Source: Ascarosepion bandense (taxonomy: Eukaryota; Mollusca; Cephalopoda; Sepiida; Sepiidae). Taken from it: DNA of 64,000 bases. Of the stretch, positions 18,912-29,756 are shown one piece after another. How positions within the stretch are numbered: position 1 is the stretch's first letter; the number at the start of each line of letters is the position of its first letter. The stretch lies in NCBI GenBank assembly GCA_037127315.1, contig JBBBDQ010000750.1:5098501-5162500 (forward strand), in the 5' to 3' direction. The notes beneath the pieces were generated by a model, which was given only the letters and a program-made list of their open reading frames with translations, had not been told where the DNA came from and searched no databases. The position numbers and the translations under genes were made by a program.

Positions 18912-19650
18912 TATTTTTTAGCCATTTCACCCCAAGCAAGGCGGAACCGCGACTAGTTTGCAGAAGCTTACAGTGAGAGTAAGGACTGGATCCAAAGGTA
19001 GTGAAAAAAAGATAATGATAAATAGGATTAAAGAAGACAGAAGATAGAAATTGACGTTACATTTAATGTTTTGGAGATTGTAGCTATCAGGGAAGTAATC
19101 AAAGGAAGGGGGATCCACAGGTGGGAAGTGCGAGAAAAGAAACTGTTGGAGTAGAAGTAGCGTTTAAATTTAACTATTTTGACTGTAAAAGAGTGGGACC
19201 TAGATGCCAACCTAGTAGCACGCTTAAATTCATGTCAAAAGGGCCCCAGGGAAAAAAGCTCATCAGAGAAGCTGAGATGAAAATATTTGTAGAAAAAAAC
19301 AGAGGAAAGCCCCGTCACGTCTTTGAGAAAGTCGAGATGTCAGGTCAGGACTGATTATATTGCAGATCCTTTCTTGGATTTTGTCTAGAAACTTGAGATG
19401 AATAGTAGAAGCATCTGACCAGATATGGCAACAGTATTCAATGTATGGACAAATGATAGATTTATAAATGTGCAAGATGGATTCTCACGAGAAAAACTTT
19501 CTGGCCCAACGCAGTGACCCAACCTTCCTAGCAGTAGATGCAGCTATGATGTATTCATTCCACTTCAGCTCAGTTGAAAAAGTGAGGCCAAGGAGGGGAA
19601 GTATTTTGCTCTCAAGGAGACTTGCATCAGCCATGCTAATGGCTGGCAGG
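18912..19650 (-). pseudogene. Jockey/CR1-like LINE, C-terminal and 3' UTR fragment
   Basis: On the minus strand it ends CGCCTTGCTTGGGGTGAAAT then GGCTAAAAAATAAAA. The protein reads in pieces: MADASLLESKILPLLGLTFS, MHIYKSIICPYIEYCCHIWS (19263-19475), then SFTVKIVKFKRYFYSNSFFS and RTSHLWIPLP (19028-19210). The order matches 11749-12468. Frameshifts between pieces show it is dead. Confidence 0.8.
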
Positions 19651-19911
19651 AATTTATTTTATTGTCCGTACAATCTCTTGTGGTCAATAGTTCAGCACTG
19701 TTTTTTTTTGTTTGTTTTGTTGTCTACAGAAGCATGAAAGGAGTTCAGTTGTATTGCATTATTCATCTGAAGATAAAGCCATATCTGTGATGCAAGCGTA
19801 TAAATTCATAAATTTATTGATTTAACAATTCTTTTTATTTATTTATTAACATTTATTTAAATTTATTGATTCATTTATTTAACATTTATTTAAAAATTTA
19901 TTGATTTATTT
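19651..19911. other. AT-rich spacer, no feature seen
   Basis: No gene or repeat recognised apart from TTTATT-rich low complexity near 19830-19900. Confidence 0.4.
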
Positions 19912-20128
19912 AACAAAGAAATAAGGATAAAAAATTACGGCTTCATGATTATGAACTGTTCTCCGAAAATTTAATTTATTAATTTATTTAACAAAGAAAT
20001 AAGGATAAAAAAATTACGGTTTCATGATTATGAACTGTTCCCCGAAAATTTAATTTATTAATTTATTCAACAAAAAAATAAGGATAAAAAATTACGGTTT
20101 CATGATTATGAAATGTTCCCCGAAAAAT
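19912..20128. repeat. 78-79 bp tandem repeat, about three units
   Basis: Units start at about 19912, 19990 and 20069. Each reads AACAAAGAAATAAGGATAAA then TTACGGTTTCATGATTATGA and a CCCCGAAAATTTAATTTATT end. The units differ by few bases, so the array is fairly recent. Confidence 0.85.
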
Positions 20129-20429
20129 GAACAATTTGAAAGAATTTGACATAATCTGTGCCTTCATCTATCGGGAGAAACTTAAATTTGAACGGTTATC
20201 AATTTGAAAGTGAAACTTTTTGTTTCCCGTATCCTTGTCGCTTTTGTTGTTTTTTACAATGATGTCCACCTTGTTCAAGACCTAAGAGCCACTCGAGGCA
20301 GGGGGTTAAAAGTCAAGAGGCACATTTTATGGAGATATGTTGGGAAGATAGCGGTTAAACCTAGACTTAACCAATGAAAAATAAACAACCCAAAATCTAA
20401 AAAATAACATGACACGTGAGAAAATTTGG

Positions 20430-21445
20430 GCCCAATCGGATTATTAGTTAACAAATTACAGTTATTCAAGTGAAGCTACTGTTGCAAATTTTCAAAACAG
20501 TGGGAAATCTGAATTTCGTGTGTTGATAAAGCCTTACTTTCTGATGGGAAAATACTGTTCAAGCAAAGTAATGGCTTGATAAGTGTTATTTGGACTCTGC
20601 TCCATCAGAAACAATGGTTAAGAGATGGACTTTAAACGCGGCTGTAGAAACACAAATGATACTGAATGCTCAGGTCACCCAAAATCGGCAGTTGTACCGG
20701 AAAATACCAAAAATCCACAAACTCGTTTTGGCCGATCGTAAATTAAAGTTGCGTGAGATAGCAGAGGAGTTGAACATATCAGAAGGCAGTGTATTCGCCA
20801 TTTTGCATGAACATTTGTGAATGAGAAACATGTGTTCAAAGTGGTTGCTGCGTTGACAATGGATGAGACATGAGTCCACCACTTTACTCTGGAGTCAAAT
20901 CGGCGGTCAGAATAGACAGCAGCAGGTGAAAGCCGTTCAAAACGACCACAGACCCAAACATCAACAGACAAGGTTTTGGCCCCCATATTTTGGGATGCGT
21001 AAGGTATTTTAATCCTTATGAAATGAAGAACCATCAATAGCGAATATTATATAGCATTACTGGTGCGTTTGCAGGTAGAAATCTCCAAAAAGTGGCCACA
21101 AATGAAAAATAAAAAAGTGAGTTTTCACAAAGACAACGCACCGTGTTACAAGTCGATTGCAATAATGGCAAAACTACATGAATTGCACTTCGACTACTGG
21201 CTGTTTGCAGACCTTAAAAGAATGCCTCAGAGAAAGAGATTTGGCTCCAATGAAGAAGTGATATCGGAAATTGAGGCGTATTTTGAGACCAAAGACAAAT
21301 CGTTCCACAAAAAGCATCGAATTGTTAGAGAAGCGTTGGAATCAGTGTATCAACTTAGAAGGAGACTATGTTGATGAATAAAGTTGAATTTTGCCTAAAA
21401 GTTGTTGTTTTATTTGTTAGCCCTGGGATTCATTGAGTGATGTGT
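20430..21445 (+). pseudogene. mariner transposon with deleted transposase
   Basis: Mariner-family transposase in shifting frames. The N-terminus is near 20500 (SEFRVLIKPYFLMGK). The DNA-binding helix-turn-helix lies in 20700-20820: IHKLVLADRKLKLREIAEEL. Then TMDET (first catalytic aspartate) sits at a deletion junction near 20858, FWDA at about 20985, FHKDNAPCYKS (second catalytic aspartate) and DYWLFADLKRM (third). Two deletions are visible: about 30 codons before TMDET, and 15 codons between the second and third aspartates. Stops and frameshifts add to the damage. Terminal repeats are not certain; TATTTGTTAGCCCTGGGATT at about 21411 is the likely right end. Confidence 0.85.
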
Positions 21446-22293
21446 TATATAGCAGAGAATGCTGGACAAACTCTTCAAAGACGAAGAAGAGACTTGAAAC
21501 AATAGTTATTACGCGACTAAGGTTTCTATGAGTGGTGTCTTCAGGCGATTTGCAATAACTGATTTCACCGTTTACCGTTTTTTTTTTTTAAGAACGCTCA
21601 CGTAACGGTGTTAATTTTTTTTTAAACGCTCAGGTGGCAGAGAATTTTTGAAAATTACAAGGAATTATGGCGTTTTCATCCATGGTTGTATAAACCTAAG
21701 AGGTATGTTCTAGTATGGTTACACTTAGTAATAATTTCCGTTCTTTCATTCAACAGTTCGCTTTTGTTTGGGAATAGCATAATCTTTAAGTTTTCTTCTT
21801 GGCACAGTCTGCATACTTAGCCACCGTTGTAAGCTTGGCTGTTTTTACTATACTCTACATTATGTCTGGGTCTTTTCCATATTTTGATTTTAATTTCCAC
21901 ACGTGGTTAGCCAATTTCGTACAGTTTTTTAAGTTTTCTATTTTGAATGTAGACCTGTGGTTCTACAAAAGGATGCTGAGAATATCATTGACCAAACATG
22001 TGAGTAACGACAAAGTTTTGAAAAGGATGTAAACAGAAAGGAAACTTATACTTAACACCAGGAAGAGACAACGTAATGAGAAAGGGGGGCTTGGAGAATT
22101 TAATACTTGCAGGACGGATAGAGGAAAGGAGAGACCGGGGAAAGCACGCGAGACATACTTGATGGGATTGAGGAAGTGGATGACCAAGCAGAATTTTTGG
22201 GAAATACCAAGAGAAAAAGTGTTAAGAGCAACAAGGGATAGGGATAAGTAGAGGTCCATGATCGCCTATATCCTGTAAGGAAACGGTACATAA
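21444..22293 (+). pseudogene. RTE-like fragment interrupted by a 455-bp repeat
   Basis: The left piece (21444-21503) reads CWTNSSKTKKRLETI-like. The right piece (21957-22293) resumes at WFYKRMLRISLTKHVSNDKV, then KRKLILNTRK, and ends SMIAYIL followed by ACATAAAGAAGAGAGAG. In uninterrupted copies these sequences are adjacent (LEATEMWFY), so one copy was split by an insertion. Confidence 0.7.
21503..21957 (-). repeat. Dispersed repeat, copy 1 (inserted in the RTE-like fragment)
   Basis: Shares about 450 bp with 23622-24075, from TTATTACGCGACTAAGGTTT through TTTGTTTGGGAATAGCATAA to TTTTGAATGTAGACCTGTG. Both copies share the same left boundary, but only the second continues past the right one. 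That fits a retroelement on the minus strand with a fixed 3' end and variable 5' truncation. The minus-strand end holds CCTGAAGACACCACTCATAG then AAACC. Confidence 0.75.
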
Positions 22294-22423
22294 AGAAGAG
22301 AGAGTATTGGATAGCAGTACGGAATAATGAATCGGAGAAACTGAGTTTCACTTCCATTCATTTTTTTTTATTTTCACTTGAGTGAAACGTATGAATTCAT
22401 CTCTTCTCTCCCCACCATCAACT

Positions 22424-22480
22424 ATGGTTAAATAGCATGACAGGTTAGGTCCTATAGCCTTGAGTAGAAACCAGTGTAGG
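22424..22480 (+). mobile_element. SINE family A fragment
   Basis: TATGGTTAAATAGCATGACA, then AGGTCCTATAGCCTTGAG, matches the middle of the SINE; both ends are missing. Confidence 0.55.
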
Positions 22481-22519
22481 AGAAGAACGACAATTAATTA
22501 AAAAACCTGAGGGGGTGAT

Positions 22520-23074
22520 TTGGGGAGCTTGATCCGAAGGCGAATTGGCATGGCGAAGGACACCTTCCAGAAGCTGAGTAAAATACTAAGACACAGGAAA
22601 ATTTCCCTAGAAACAAAGAAGAGAGTGTTTGATTGCTATGTGATGTCAGTTCTTCAATATGGCAGTGAATGCTGGACAATATCATCGAAGATGAGGAAAA
22701 AAACTTCAAGCAGCGGAAATGTGGTTCTACAGAAGGATGCTGCAGATATCATGGGCCGAGCATGTGAGCAATGATGAGGTTTTGGAAAGAATGGTAACGA
22801 AAAGAAAACTAATAGTGAACATCAGGAAGAGACAACTGAAGTTGCTGGGAGATGCAATGAGGAAGGAGGGCTTAGATGACCTGATACTTACAGGCCAGAT
22901 AGAAGGAAAAAGAGACAGAGGAAGGTAGCGGATAACATATTTGAAGGGCCTGATCAGGTGGATGACGGAACGGGGATTGCATGGTGTAATAAGAGAAAAC
23001 TTATTAAGAGCCACCAGGGTTAGGGAGACATGGAAAGCCATGATCGCCTACGTTCTGAAAGGATAGGGCACATA
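22520..23074 (+). pseudogene. RTE-like non-LTR retrotransposon, C-terminal fragment
   Basis: The best-preserved end of the family. One frame (22520-22774) reads IRRRIGMAKDTFQKLSKILR, ISLETKKRVFDCYVMSVLQY and GSECWTISSKMRKK. After a frameshift the next (22719-22928) gives MWFYRRMLQISWAEHVSNDE, RKLIVNIRKRQLKLLGDAMR and LTGQIEGKRDRGR. It finishes near 23070 with AMIAYVLKG and CACATATAAGAAAAAG. No catalytic RT box is included. Confidence 0.8.
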
Positions 23075-23620
23075 TAAGAAAAAGATGATGTGGTGTGCAT
23101 CAGTTCTCTGTAATTGGCTCTTCCAAATAGTGTGGTTGGTTCTGCACAAGCCTTCATTAGTGTAATCAGAACATCTATGAAGATAATTTAGCTGCTTGGT
23201 TCAAAGAACTTAGCCGCTGGGAAATCTCTTCTAGGCTTGCCAGTGTGTTCGTACAGCGTTACAATTTTTATACGCTTCCTTAGATTGACTTCCATCGCAG
23301 ACAATGGCTGCAGAACAACTAATAAATAGTCGGGACAAAAGTGGCTGGCCGTAATAAAAATCTGATGCGATCACGAATGACGTAATAGTTTCCAAGGCCA
23401 AACAGAATTCATCATACACTTCGAAAATAGATTCATACCACTTCAAATGACCTAATCCGAGGAAAAAATAGAAATCGATTGCATCCTGTCACTCTCGTTG
23501 GTCTAAAACTTACTGGTTTATGGTGAAAGAAAGTAAACTAAAGTAGTTATTTCAATTAATTTGCACAAGTGTGCATATATATACACGATTATATTATCTA
23601 TATTTTCCGTTTGTAAACGA
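23075..23620. other. Unassigned; one minus-strand open frame of 71 codons
   Basis: The minus-strand frame at 23231-23446 (MKWYESIFEVYDEFCLALET and on) has a fairly protein-like composition. It could be a fragment of a DNA-transposon-derived protein, but I cannot name a family. No other feature seen. Confidence 0.3.
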
Positions 23621-23621
23621 G

Positions 23622-24090
23622 TTATTACGCGACTAAGGTTTCTACTATGAGTGGTGTCTTCAGGCGATTTGCAATAACTGATTTCATCGTTTACCGTTTT
23701 TTAACAACGCTCACGTAACGGTGTTTTTTTTTTTTTTTTTTTTTTGAACGCTAGCAGAGAATTTTTGAACGTGCAATTTTTAAAATTACAAGGAATTATG
23801 GCGTTTTCATCCATGGTTGTATGAACCTAAGAGGTAATTTTTTAGTATGGTTACACTTAGTCATAATTTCCGTTCTTTTATTCAACAGTTCGCTTTTGTT
23901 TGGGAATAGCATAATCTCTAACTTTTTTCTTGGCACTGTCTTCATATTTTGCCACGTTTGTAACGCTTGGCTGTTTTTACTATACTCCACATTATGTCTG
24001 GGTCTTTTCCATATTTTGATTTTAATTTCCACACTTGGCTAGCCAATTTTGTACAGTTTTTAAGTTTTCTATTTTGAATGTAGACCTGTG
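23622..24090 (-). repeat. Dispersed repeat, copy 2
   Basis: Second copy of the repeat at 21503-21957. It is longer at its right end and has a pure T run at 23724-23745. The minus strand has a 78-codon open frame at 23796-24032 with LFPNKSELLNKRTEIMTKCN; I do not recognise the protein, but an open frame in the shared part suggests it was once coding. Confidence 0.7.
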
Positions 24091-24813
24091 ATTGAACCAC
24101 CTGGTCTTAAAGGTGTCTTTAGTTGAACCCAAATATATTTAATTTTGGCCATTTGGGTCATGTGTTTTGCCTTACAATTATATTATCTATATATTAATAA
24201 CGTAGTACTTACGTATGTCACGCTGTTCATATCTATTTCCTTCGCTCGTAACTAAGCCCGTATTTTTTTTAGCTGAATGGATATCTAACATGGCCGAAAG
24301 ATTGAAATGTTCCTGTTGGAAAGCGAATTCATTCCAAAAGTTTGATGACAAAAAAAAAAAAACTCAAGCAAGGTATGTCCATTTAGTTTACAAATTTTTG
24401 AATAAGGTATTGAATATTGTCTTCGAAGTTGTCGATGAACTGTCCGGAGTTTATATTTTATTTTATTTTATTTTTTTTTGTTTCAGTACTTTCGAATTTG
24501 GCAATCATTTTCAAGAACGAATGCCGTGTCTCCCTGGTAGTTAGAATCCTTTTGTCCGCATCATGGTTTTCACCGGAAAGCTGGAAAATGACGTCATGTG
24601 TAAGAGTTATTGGAAACGAGACTGCACAAGATGAATGCTATATATATTATTTATTATTTTATTTATGTGCACATTATATATATATATAAGATATTAGGAT
24701 ATATAAATTTTTATATATCAAGAACAATAATGGGGGAAAATATATGACAAAGTGGAAAAAGTTTTTTGTGACTTCATCGGACTAAATTTTTTTGTACCTT
24801 GCTGGAAAATTTC

Positions 24814-24815
<2 letters not shown>
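24091..24815. other. No recognisable gene
   Basis: AT-rich. The plus-strand frames at 24215-24544 and 24417-24689 are interrupted by A and T runs and show no domain. Near 24774-24780 TCATCGG sits after CACAAAAAAC-type sequence (minus strand CCGATGAAGTCACAAAAAAC), resembling the ends of other retroelements here. Confidence 0.35.

Positions 24816-24816
<1 letters not shown>

Positions 24817-24857
<41 letters not shown>
24817..24857. repeat. (TA)n microsatellite
   Basis: About 41 bp of TA. Confidence 0.95.
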
Positions 24858-24860
<3 letters not shown>

Positions 24861-25268
24861 TCCTGTAGAAATAAATTTACGCTTATCTGTTATTCTGTGA
24901 TGTTGGACAGAGCTGAAGCTGTTCAGTGACTTGAAAACTTGCAAATAAAGAATATATGAATTGTCAAATAGTTTTTTTTTTACACCGTTTGTTTGTCTAC
25001 GTTTTGGAATAAACATGCGCAGATTAACAATATACAAATATATAAAATTAAATCAAACTAAAAAAGCCTTTTTCTCGTTTCGGAATCATGAAAAAACATA
25101 AAGCTTAACAAAAAATTTCGTTTGATTTTTTACGAAGGTAGCGACTGATGAGATTCGGGACAAACGGAATTCGTTGCAAAACGATCCTTGTTTCCGGGAC
25201 ATTGTACATTGATCATCAGAGCAGAAAATATCCCGACCACTCGACCGAACAATCTATTCGATGACATA
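24858..25268. other. AT-rich spacer, no feature seen
   Basis: No gene or repeat recognised. Confidence 0.4.
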
Positions 25269-25327
25269 CGAAGAAGAAGAAGAAGAAGAAGAAGAAGAAG
25301 AAGAAGAAGAAGAAGAAGAAGAAGAAG
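25269..25327. repeat. (GAA)n microsatellite, about 19 units
   Basis: Pure GAA. It produces poly-Arg and poly-Leu frames that are not genes. Confidence 0.95.
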
Positions 25328-25676
25328 GGGAAAGAGAAGTAAAGAAACGATTAGAACTGGTTTAGGGGGGGTAGCGTAGTTGCTGGGATGTAAAAAGCGT
25401 GAATCGGGAAGGGGATTGACTCGACGCGATTTTGCACTTGCCTGCACCCTTTGAAGGAACAATCAGAGAAAGTCACATGATAATCAGTATCTTGTATGAC
25501 ATCTGCCAAGATGAGCCAGAGACTCCAAGATGACTTATTTAATTGAAATGTTCTTGCGTATTTATTCCGACTTCTCTGATCCAGTCTATTCCAGTCTGTC
25601 TTTTAATTTAGCTATGGTTGTTCATCAATACCAGTATCAATCTATTCAACACTTATTTATGAACAACTATGCATTA
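25328..25676. other. No recognisable feature
   Basis: Mixed sequence ending at a (TA)n tract (25676-25702). Confidence 0.4.
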
Positions 25677-25677
25677 A

Positions 25678-25708
<31 letters not shown>

Positions 25709-25739
25709 TAAATCGAAAAAAGGAAAAGCATATAGGTGA

Positions 25740-26235
25740 ATTAAAAAAACAGATCCTATTAATATAAATTTTATTAATTTTAAAAATGAACAAAAATATT
25801 ATTATTTTAAACAAAATATTATTATTTTCAACAAAAGTTTTAAACAAATATTATTATTTTAAACAAAATTATTATTTTAAACAAAATTTGTGTGTTAATT
25901 TTTTCACAGAGCTAAATATTTAATATTTTGTCTCCTTTCTCTACTTTCCTACTGGTTCCTTTTATTTTTTTTTTATATAACTTTCCCTTCATTCACCATC
26001 TGAAGCCTGGATTCGTCACCTTGGCTACTGAATTTTTTATATCCTATTTCTTCTTTAACTCTTCCTCTGTCTACCCCATTTCCCTTTTCCCCATCGCACT
26101 TCTATTCCTGTGACGCTTAAATTTTGGTTTTTGATTCTTCAATACAAACGTAATCTAAAAGTCTTCTTCTAATATCGAATCATGAATCTCTTTCTCTGTT
26201 TTTTTATGTCTGGACAACAATTTTTTTTTTTTAAT
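25740..26235. other. AT-rich sequence with ACAAAATATTATTATTTT motif repeats
   Basis: Between 25790 and 25885 the words AACAAAATATTATTATTTTA recur four times with variation. The rest has no recognised feature. Confidence 0.5.
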
Positions 26236-26424
26236 CACATCACCCCTAGCAAGGCGGTAAGGCCACTGATGTGCAGGGGCTACGTAAGAGTGAATAGATT
26301 GGAAAAGAGAAAGCCGGAAACCACGTCCTAAGCAGGGAACAAGGGATGAGCCTCTACACCTGTTCAATAGACGTGGGTGGAGTGTGAACCGGGCGATAGT
26401 TCAGTCTATCTACTCCAATTTAAA
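26236..26424 (-). mobile_element. SINE-like repeat family C, single-unit copy
   Basis: Minus strand ends CGCCTTGCTAGGGGTGATGT then GATTAAAAAAAAAAA. It has one unit with ATTGGAGTAGATAG, GGTTCACACTCCACCCACGT and CTTAGGACGTGGTTTCCGG. The monomer contrasts with the dimers elsewhere. Confidence 0.75.
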
Positions 26425-26835
26425 CATTTTTTCTTAATTACCTTCCACCCTTTTTTAAAGGTTCCTGTTTATGAATATATTTTTGGGCTCTTTCCGGTAT
26501 GTGAATTTTTGTACCATATTTGAGATAAATTTTTTTTGATTTTGATCGTTGCTGAAGAAGCGAGATTTTTCATCTGGCCTACATCAGGTGCTTCTCAATT
26601 TGAACACAAAATTCAATCTACAGAAGTAGTTATTACATCGAAGTTTAGTCTGAAATAAGGAACGATGCGCTAAAGACAACAGGATGGATGTGGTGACGAA
26701 ATAACAATTTCATGCTGTGGCTTCACCAGGAAACAGTGCAAATACTGCTGGACTATACCCAAATCAGTAACAGCTTCGATCTAGTTCACAATAGAAGAAA
26801 GAAAGCAATAATCACTTTGCTTTCCTGGATGTAAT
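26425..26835 (+). other. Possible Penelope-like remnant ending at 26848
   Basis: Only the last 45 bp are interpretable: ESNNHFAFLDVIITSI in one frame (26805-26850) resembles the Penelope LPFLDVLITR block. The sequence upstream is unassigned. Confidence 0.35.
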
Positions 26836-27325
26836 AATAACTAGCATACAATGTTACGGAAAATTACGAAGATTAACGAAATGGTTTTAACAACCGACAT
26901 ATTGAAATTACTTGTTTCAACATTATTTTTAGTCGATACTCGTATTTAAGTAGATATTCTGTTTTCAATCAAACAGTATGTTTATATATTTATTTCTACC
27001 GGCGCGTTGACATTACGATGCATTTCAGAGCAGATATGGTTATTTGCGTAGAATTCGAAAATTGTGTTATATAGGTTTGGTTTGACTTCATTTAGACGGT
27101 GGTATCATTCGTGGTCGAGTGGTCTAAGACGCTAAGGTGGCTACTCCTATGTTGATGCAGGTTCCTACCGAATGACGCACATTTTCGTACAAAATTTATC
27201 GTAAATATTCAGGCTGGTAGAAATAAATATATAAATATACTGTTTGATTAAAAACAGAATATCTACTCCAATACGAGTATCAACTAAAAATAATGTTCAA
27301 ACAAATAATTTCAATAACTAGCATA
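26836..27325. mobile_element. Insertion with 104-bp inverted arms, tRNA-like core and 13-bp direct repeats
   Basis: AATAACTAGCATA occurs at 26836-26848 and again at 27313-27325, as a target-site duplication would. Inside, the arms 26900-27003 and 27213-27316 are equal in length and near-perfect reverse complements, with about 8 differences. Between the arms lies a tRNA-like sequence (27113-27176). A 51-bp extra segment precedes the left arm. It interrupts a Penelope-type reading frame (NNHFAFLDVIITS). Non-autonomous; class unknown. Confidence 0.75.
27113..27176 (+). pseudogene. tRNA-like sequence (Leu/Ser type), damaged T loop
   Basis: TCATTCG and CGAATGA form a perfect 7-bp acceptor stem. 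TGGTCGAGTGGTCTAAG is a good class-II box A region as in tRNA-Leu. The T arm is shortened (GCAGGTTCCTACC), lacking the normal TTCGAATC loop, so it is not a functional tRNA gene. Confidence 0.55.
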
Positions 27326-27785
27326 TAACAAGACAACCTTCACCGAACAATAGATGAAATTTAATTACCACCATCTATACATTTTAAGGAAATGGATCAT
27401 CCGATGGCTACAGCACCGTATAAGAATCATAAGTGGTGACAAAGAAATAACATAAAAAATTAACAAGAAATGATAACAAATAACAAGAAATCATAAAAAT
27501 TACAAAATGACAAGAAATAATAAAAATAAAAATAACAAGAAATAATGAAAAATAAAAAATAAGAATAACAAAATAACAAAAAATAAAAAAAAAATCTTCT
27601 CCAGAGAGCTCAATCGTAATGAGAGCGTAATATAACAAAACTGTATTGCTGATGGTTTTATAATAGAACTGCACAGACAGCAATTTTTAAAAAAGTAATG
27701 CAGTAAAATTATAGAAATGAAGAGCAAAGGAATTTTCCAAGGTCAGGAATTAATGTAAATATTACTGGCAAGATAATGCTATTAT
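27326..27785. other. AT-rich, AACAAGAAATAATAAAAAT-type low complexity
   Basis: From about 27440 to 27595 the words AACAAGAAATAA and AAAAATAACAAG repeat irregularly. Similar AACAAGAAATA words occur at 36600-36670 and 38630-38720. The minus-strand open frames are low-complexity artefacts. Confidence 0.5.
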
Positions 27786-28222
27786 ATGTAGTGTATAGAA
27801 AAGAAACTGTCAGATCACCTACAAACGGCAGCTAAAGAAAGCAAAACGAAAGGACTAAAAAATAAACTTCAAGAAAATTGAATGCATGGTTATCAGTAAA
27901 AAGAGGAGCTCAAATGCCAACTATAGGTCAGGGATAGTAAAATCAAGCAGGTACAGAAATTGAAATACCTGGGAAGTGTTTTAACAGAGGACGAAAAGTG
28001 TGACATTGAGATTTGAAGGCGTAATGGCATGCTCAAGGATGCTTTCCAAAAGCCAAGAACAGTATTGAGTGACAGGGAATTTTACTGGAAACAAAGAAGA
28101 GAGTACTGAACTGTTATGTGATGTCTCTCCTTCAATATGGTAATGAATGCTAGACAATCTCATTAAAGATGAAGGAAAGACTTGAAGCAACCGAAATGTT
28201 GTTCTACAGAAGCATGCTGGAT
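27786..28222 (+). pseudogene. RTE-like non-LTR retrotransposon fragment
   Basis: Matches the family from the region after the YADD box onward: ECMVISKKR, VQKLKYLGSVLTEDEKCDIE in pieces, ISLETKKRVLNCYVMSLLQY and LEATEMLFYRSML. Stops and small indels throughout. Confidence 0.65.
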
Positions 28223-28223
28223 A

Positions 28224-28290
28224 TAAATTGGGAGATCAATTCCATATTACAATCAATATATAAACTGACCCCTCACTATGTAGTTTCTAT
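28224..28290. repeat. Diverged copy of the GATC hairpin block
   Basis: AATTGGGAGATCAATTCCAT then ATATAAACTGACCCCTCACT resembles the hairpin at 9416-9466, but the arms no longer pair well. Confidence 0.35.
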
Positions 28291-28299
28291 ACATTTATA

Positions 28300-28406
28300 T
28301 TCCTGAGATCCAAAAGCACAAGGATGCATTCCAGGAGCTGAATAGAGTATTGAGAGACAGGAAAATTTTGCTGGAAACAAAGAATAGAGTACTGGATTGT
28401 ATAAAT
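28300..28406 (+). pseudogene. Short RTE-like fragment
   Basis: EIQKHKDAFQELNRVLRDRK, then ILLETKNRVLDC, in one frame; duplicates part of the preceding fragment. Confidence 0.6.
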
Positions 28407-28836
28407 AACAAAAAATAATAAAGATGTTATAAATTTATTTTTTCTAAAAAAAAAAAACAAAAACAAAAAAAAAAAACAGCTAGTCAGTTTTCCCCAAAGC
28501 GTGTATTTCATATACTGCCAGTGGATCTGGACAAGCATCGAGGAAAACCTATATATAAAAATATAATCTTATATTAGTATTCTTCGTCGGTCACGCTTGT
28601 GTGAAGCAAGAGAGCAGCCGCACATACGAAGGAGACGTCGGGAGTCGTTAGCCAGTCTGTTCCTTCGGCTAAAAATTCTAGACTTTATATAACCTTAAAA
28701 CCCACACATTTTTGCGTTTCCATGTTGTGGCTTTGTTGGCGTTATCTACAGCCAGATATATCTATCAACCACCCTTGTCCTTTGCTGACTGTTATCTGCG
28801 GTCTGATATATCTGTCAACCACATCATTGCCGAGTC
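28407..28836. other. No recognisable gene; one short internal duplication
   Basis: Near 28740-28825 the words GATATATCTATCAACCACCC and GATATATCTGTCAACCACAT are a duplicated 60-bp segment (about 28738-28770 and 28799-28832). Otherwise unassigned. Confidence 0.4.
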
Positions 28837-29141
28837 ATCACTTCATGCAAGGCAGTAATGCTACTGAGACACAGGTGGTTACTGTGTGTAGAAGAACAAG
28901 AAGAAAAAATAAATAAGAATAAGAAGCGAGAAGAAAAGAAGAGTAATCAAGATAGTATCTACCGATTGACATTGCATTTAAAGTTTTGAAGATCAGTATT
29001 AATTGGAAAACATGAAACCGGAAGAAATATCCACAATCGAGAAGGACGATAGCATAGAACTTGCGGTGGTACCTAGCGATTTCAACACTAAAATGAAGAG
29101 ATCTTGATACCAATCTTGTTCTGCGCTTAAATTTATAAAGC

Positions 29142-29388
29142 CTAGGTCAGTCAGTATACGTGATACACGCTTGGGCGATCATGTCTCGCAAGAGACATGA
29201 CTGACTGGGCAAAAGATTATCCCGCAGTAGGTTGCCATTGCTTTCTGCGGTAGATTGTTTGCCAGCCAAGGCTATAGAACCCAATATGTCCTGCTATTTA
29301 ACCCATAACTGGAGGGAAGAGACGGATTAATACGTTTCCCAAGGGTATTTGTGCGTAAGTGAATGCAATGGATTCAACTGTGAAAATT
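29142..29388 (-). mobile_element. SINE family A nested in the LINE
   Basis: Minus-strand copy lacking the tRNA head: the plus strand starts AGTCAGTCAGTATACGTGAT, includes GGTTGCCATTGCTTTCTGCG, and ends GAATGCAATGGATTCAACTG. Confidence 0.8.
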
Positions 29389-29756
29389 TCATCCGAACAA
29401 TTACCATGAAAGTATTTACAGAAAAGACAGGGAAGCCATATTATAGCGGTGGGAAAGTAACTGAAACTGAGATGCCATGTCAGAATCCATAATATTGCAA
29501 ATTCATTTTTTGGTTGTCATCAAGAATCTCTAAATATAGAACTAGAGCAACGGACCAGATATGGCAGCAATATGGACGAATGTTAGACTTAAAAATATCT
29601 TTCATGTGATTAATGTGGAAAAGTTTAATTTTGGAGGCGCTAAAATTAAAACTCCATTCCTTGCTCAAGTTAACACATTTTAAGTAACCTGTTTTAGATC
29701 GCCTACCAGTTTTACCTGAGGAATAACTTGTTGTGTCATCAGCATAGATAGTGTTA

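Noticed and set aside
23231..23446. hAT-type transposase or zinc-finger MYM-like fragment
   Set aside because: Composition is protein-like, but I could not match any specific motif; left unassigned.
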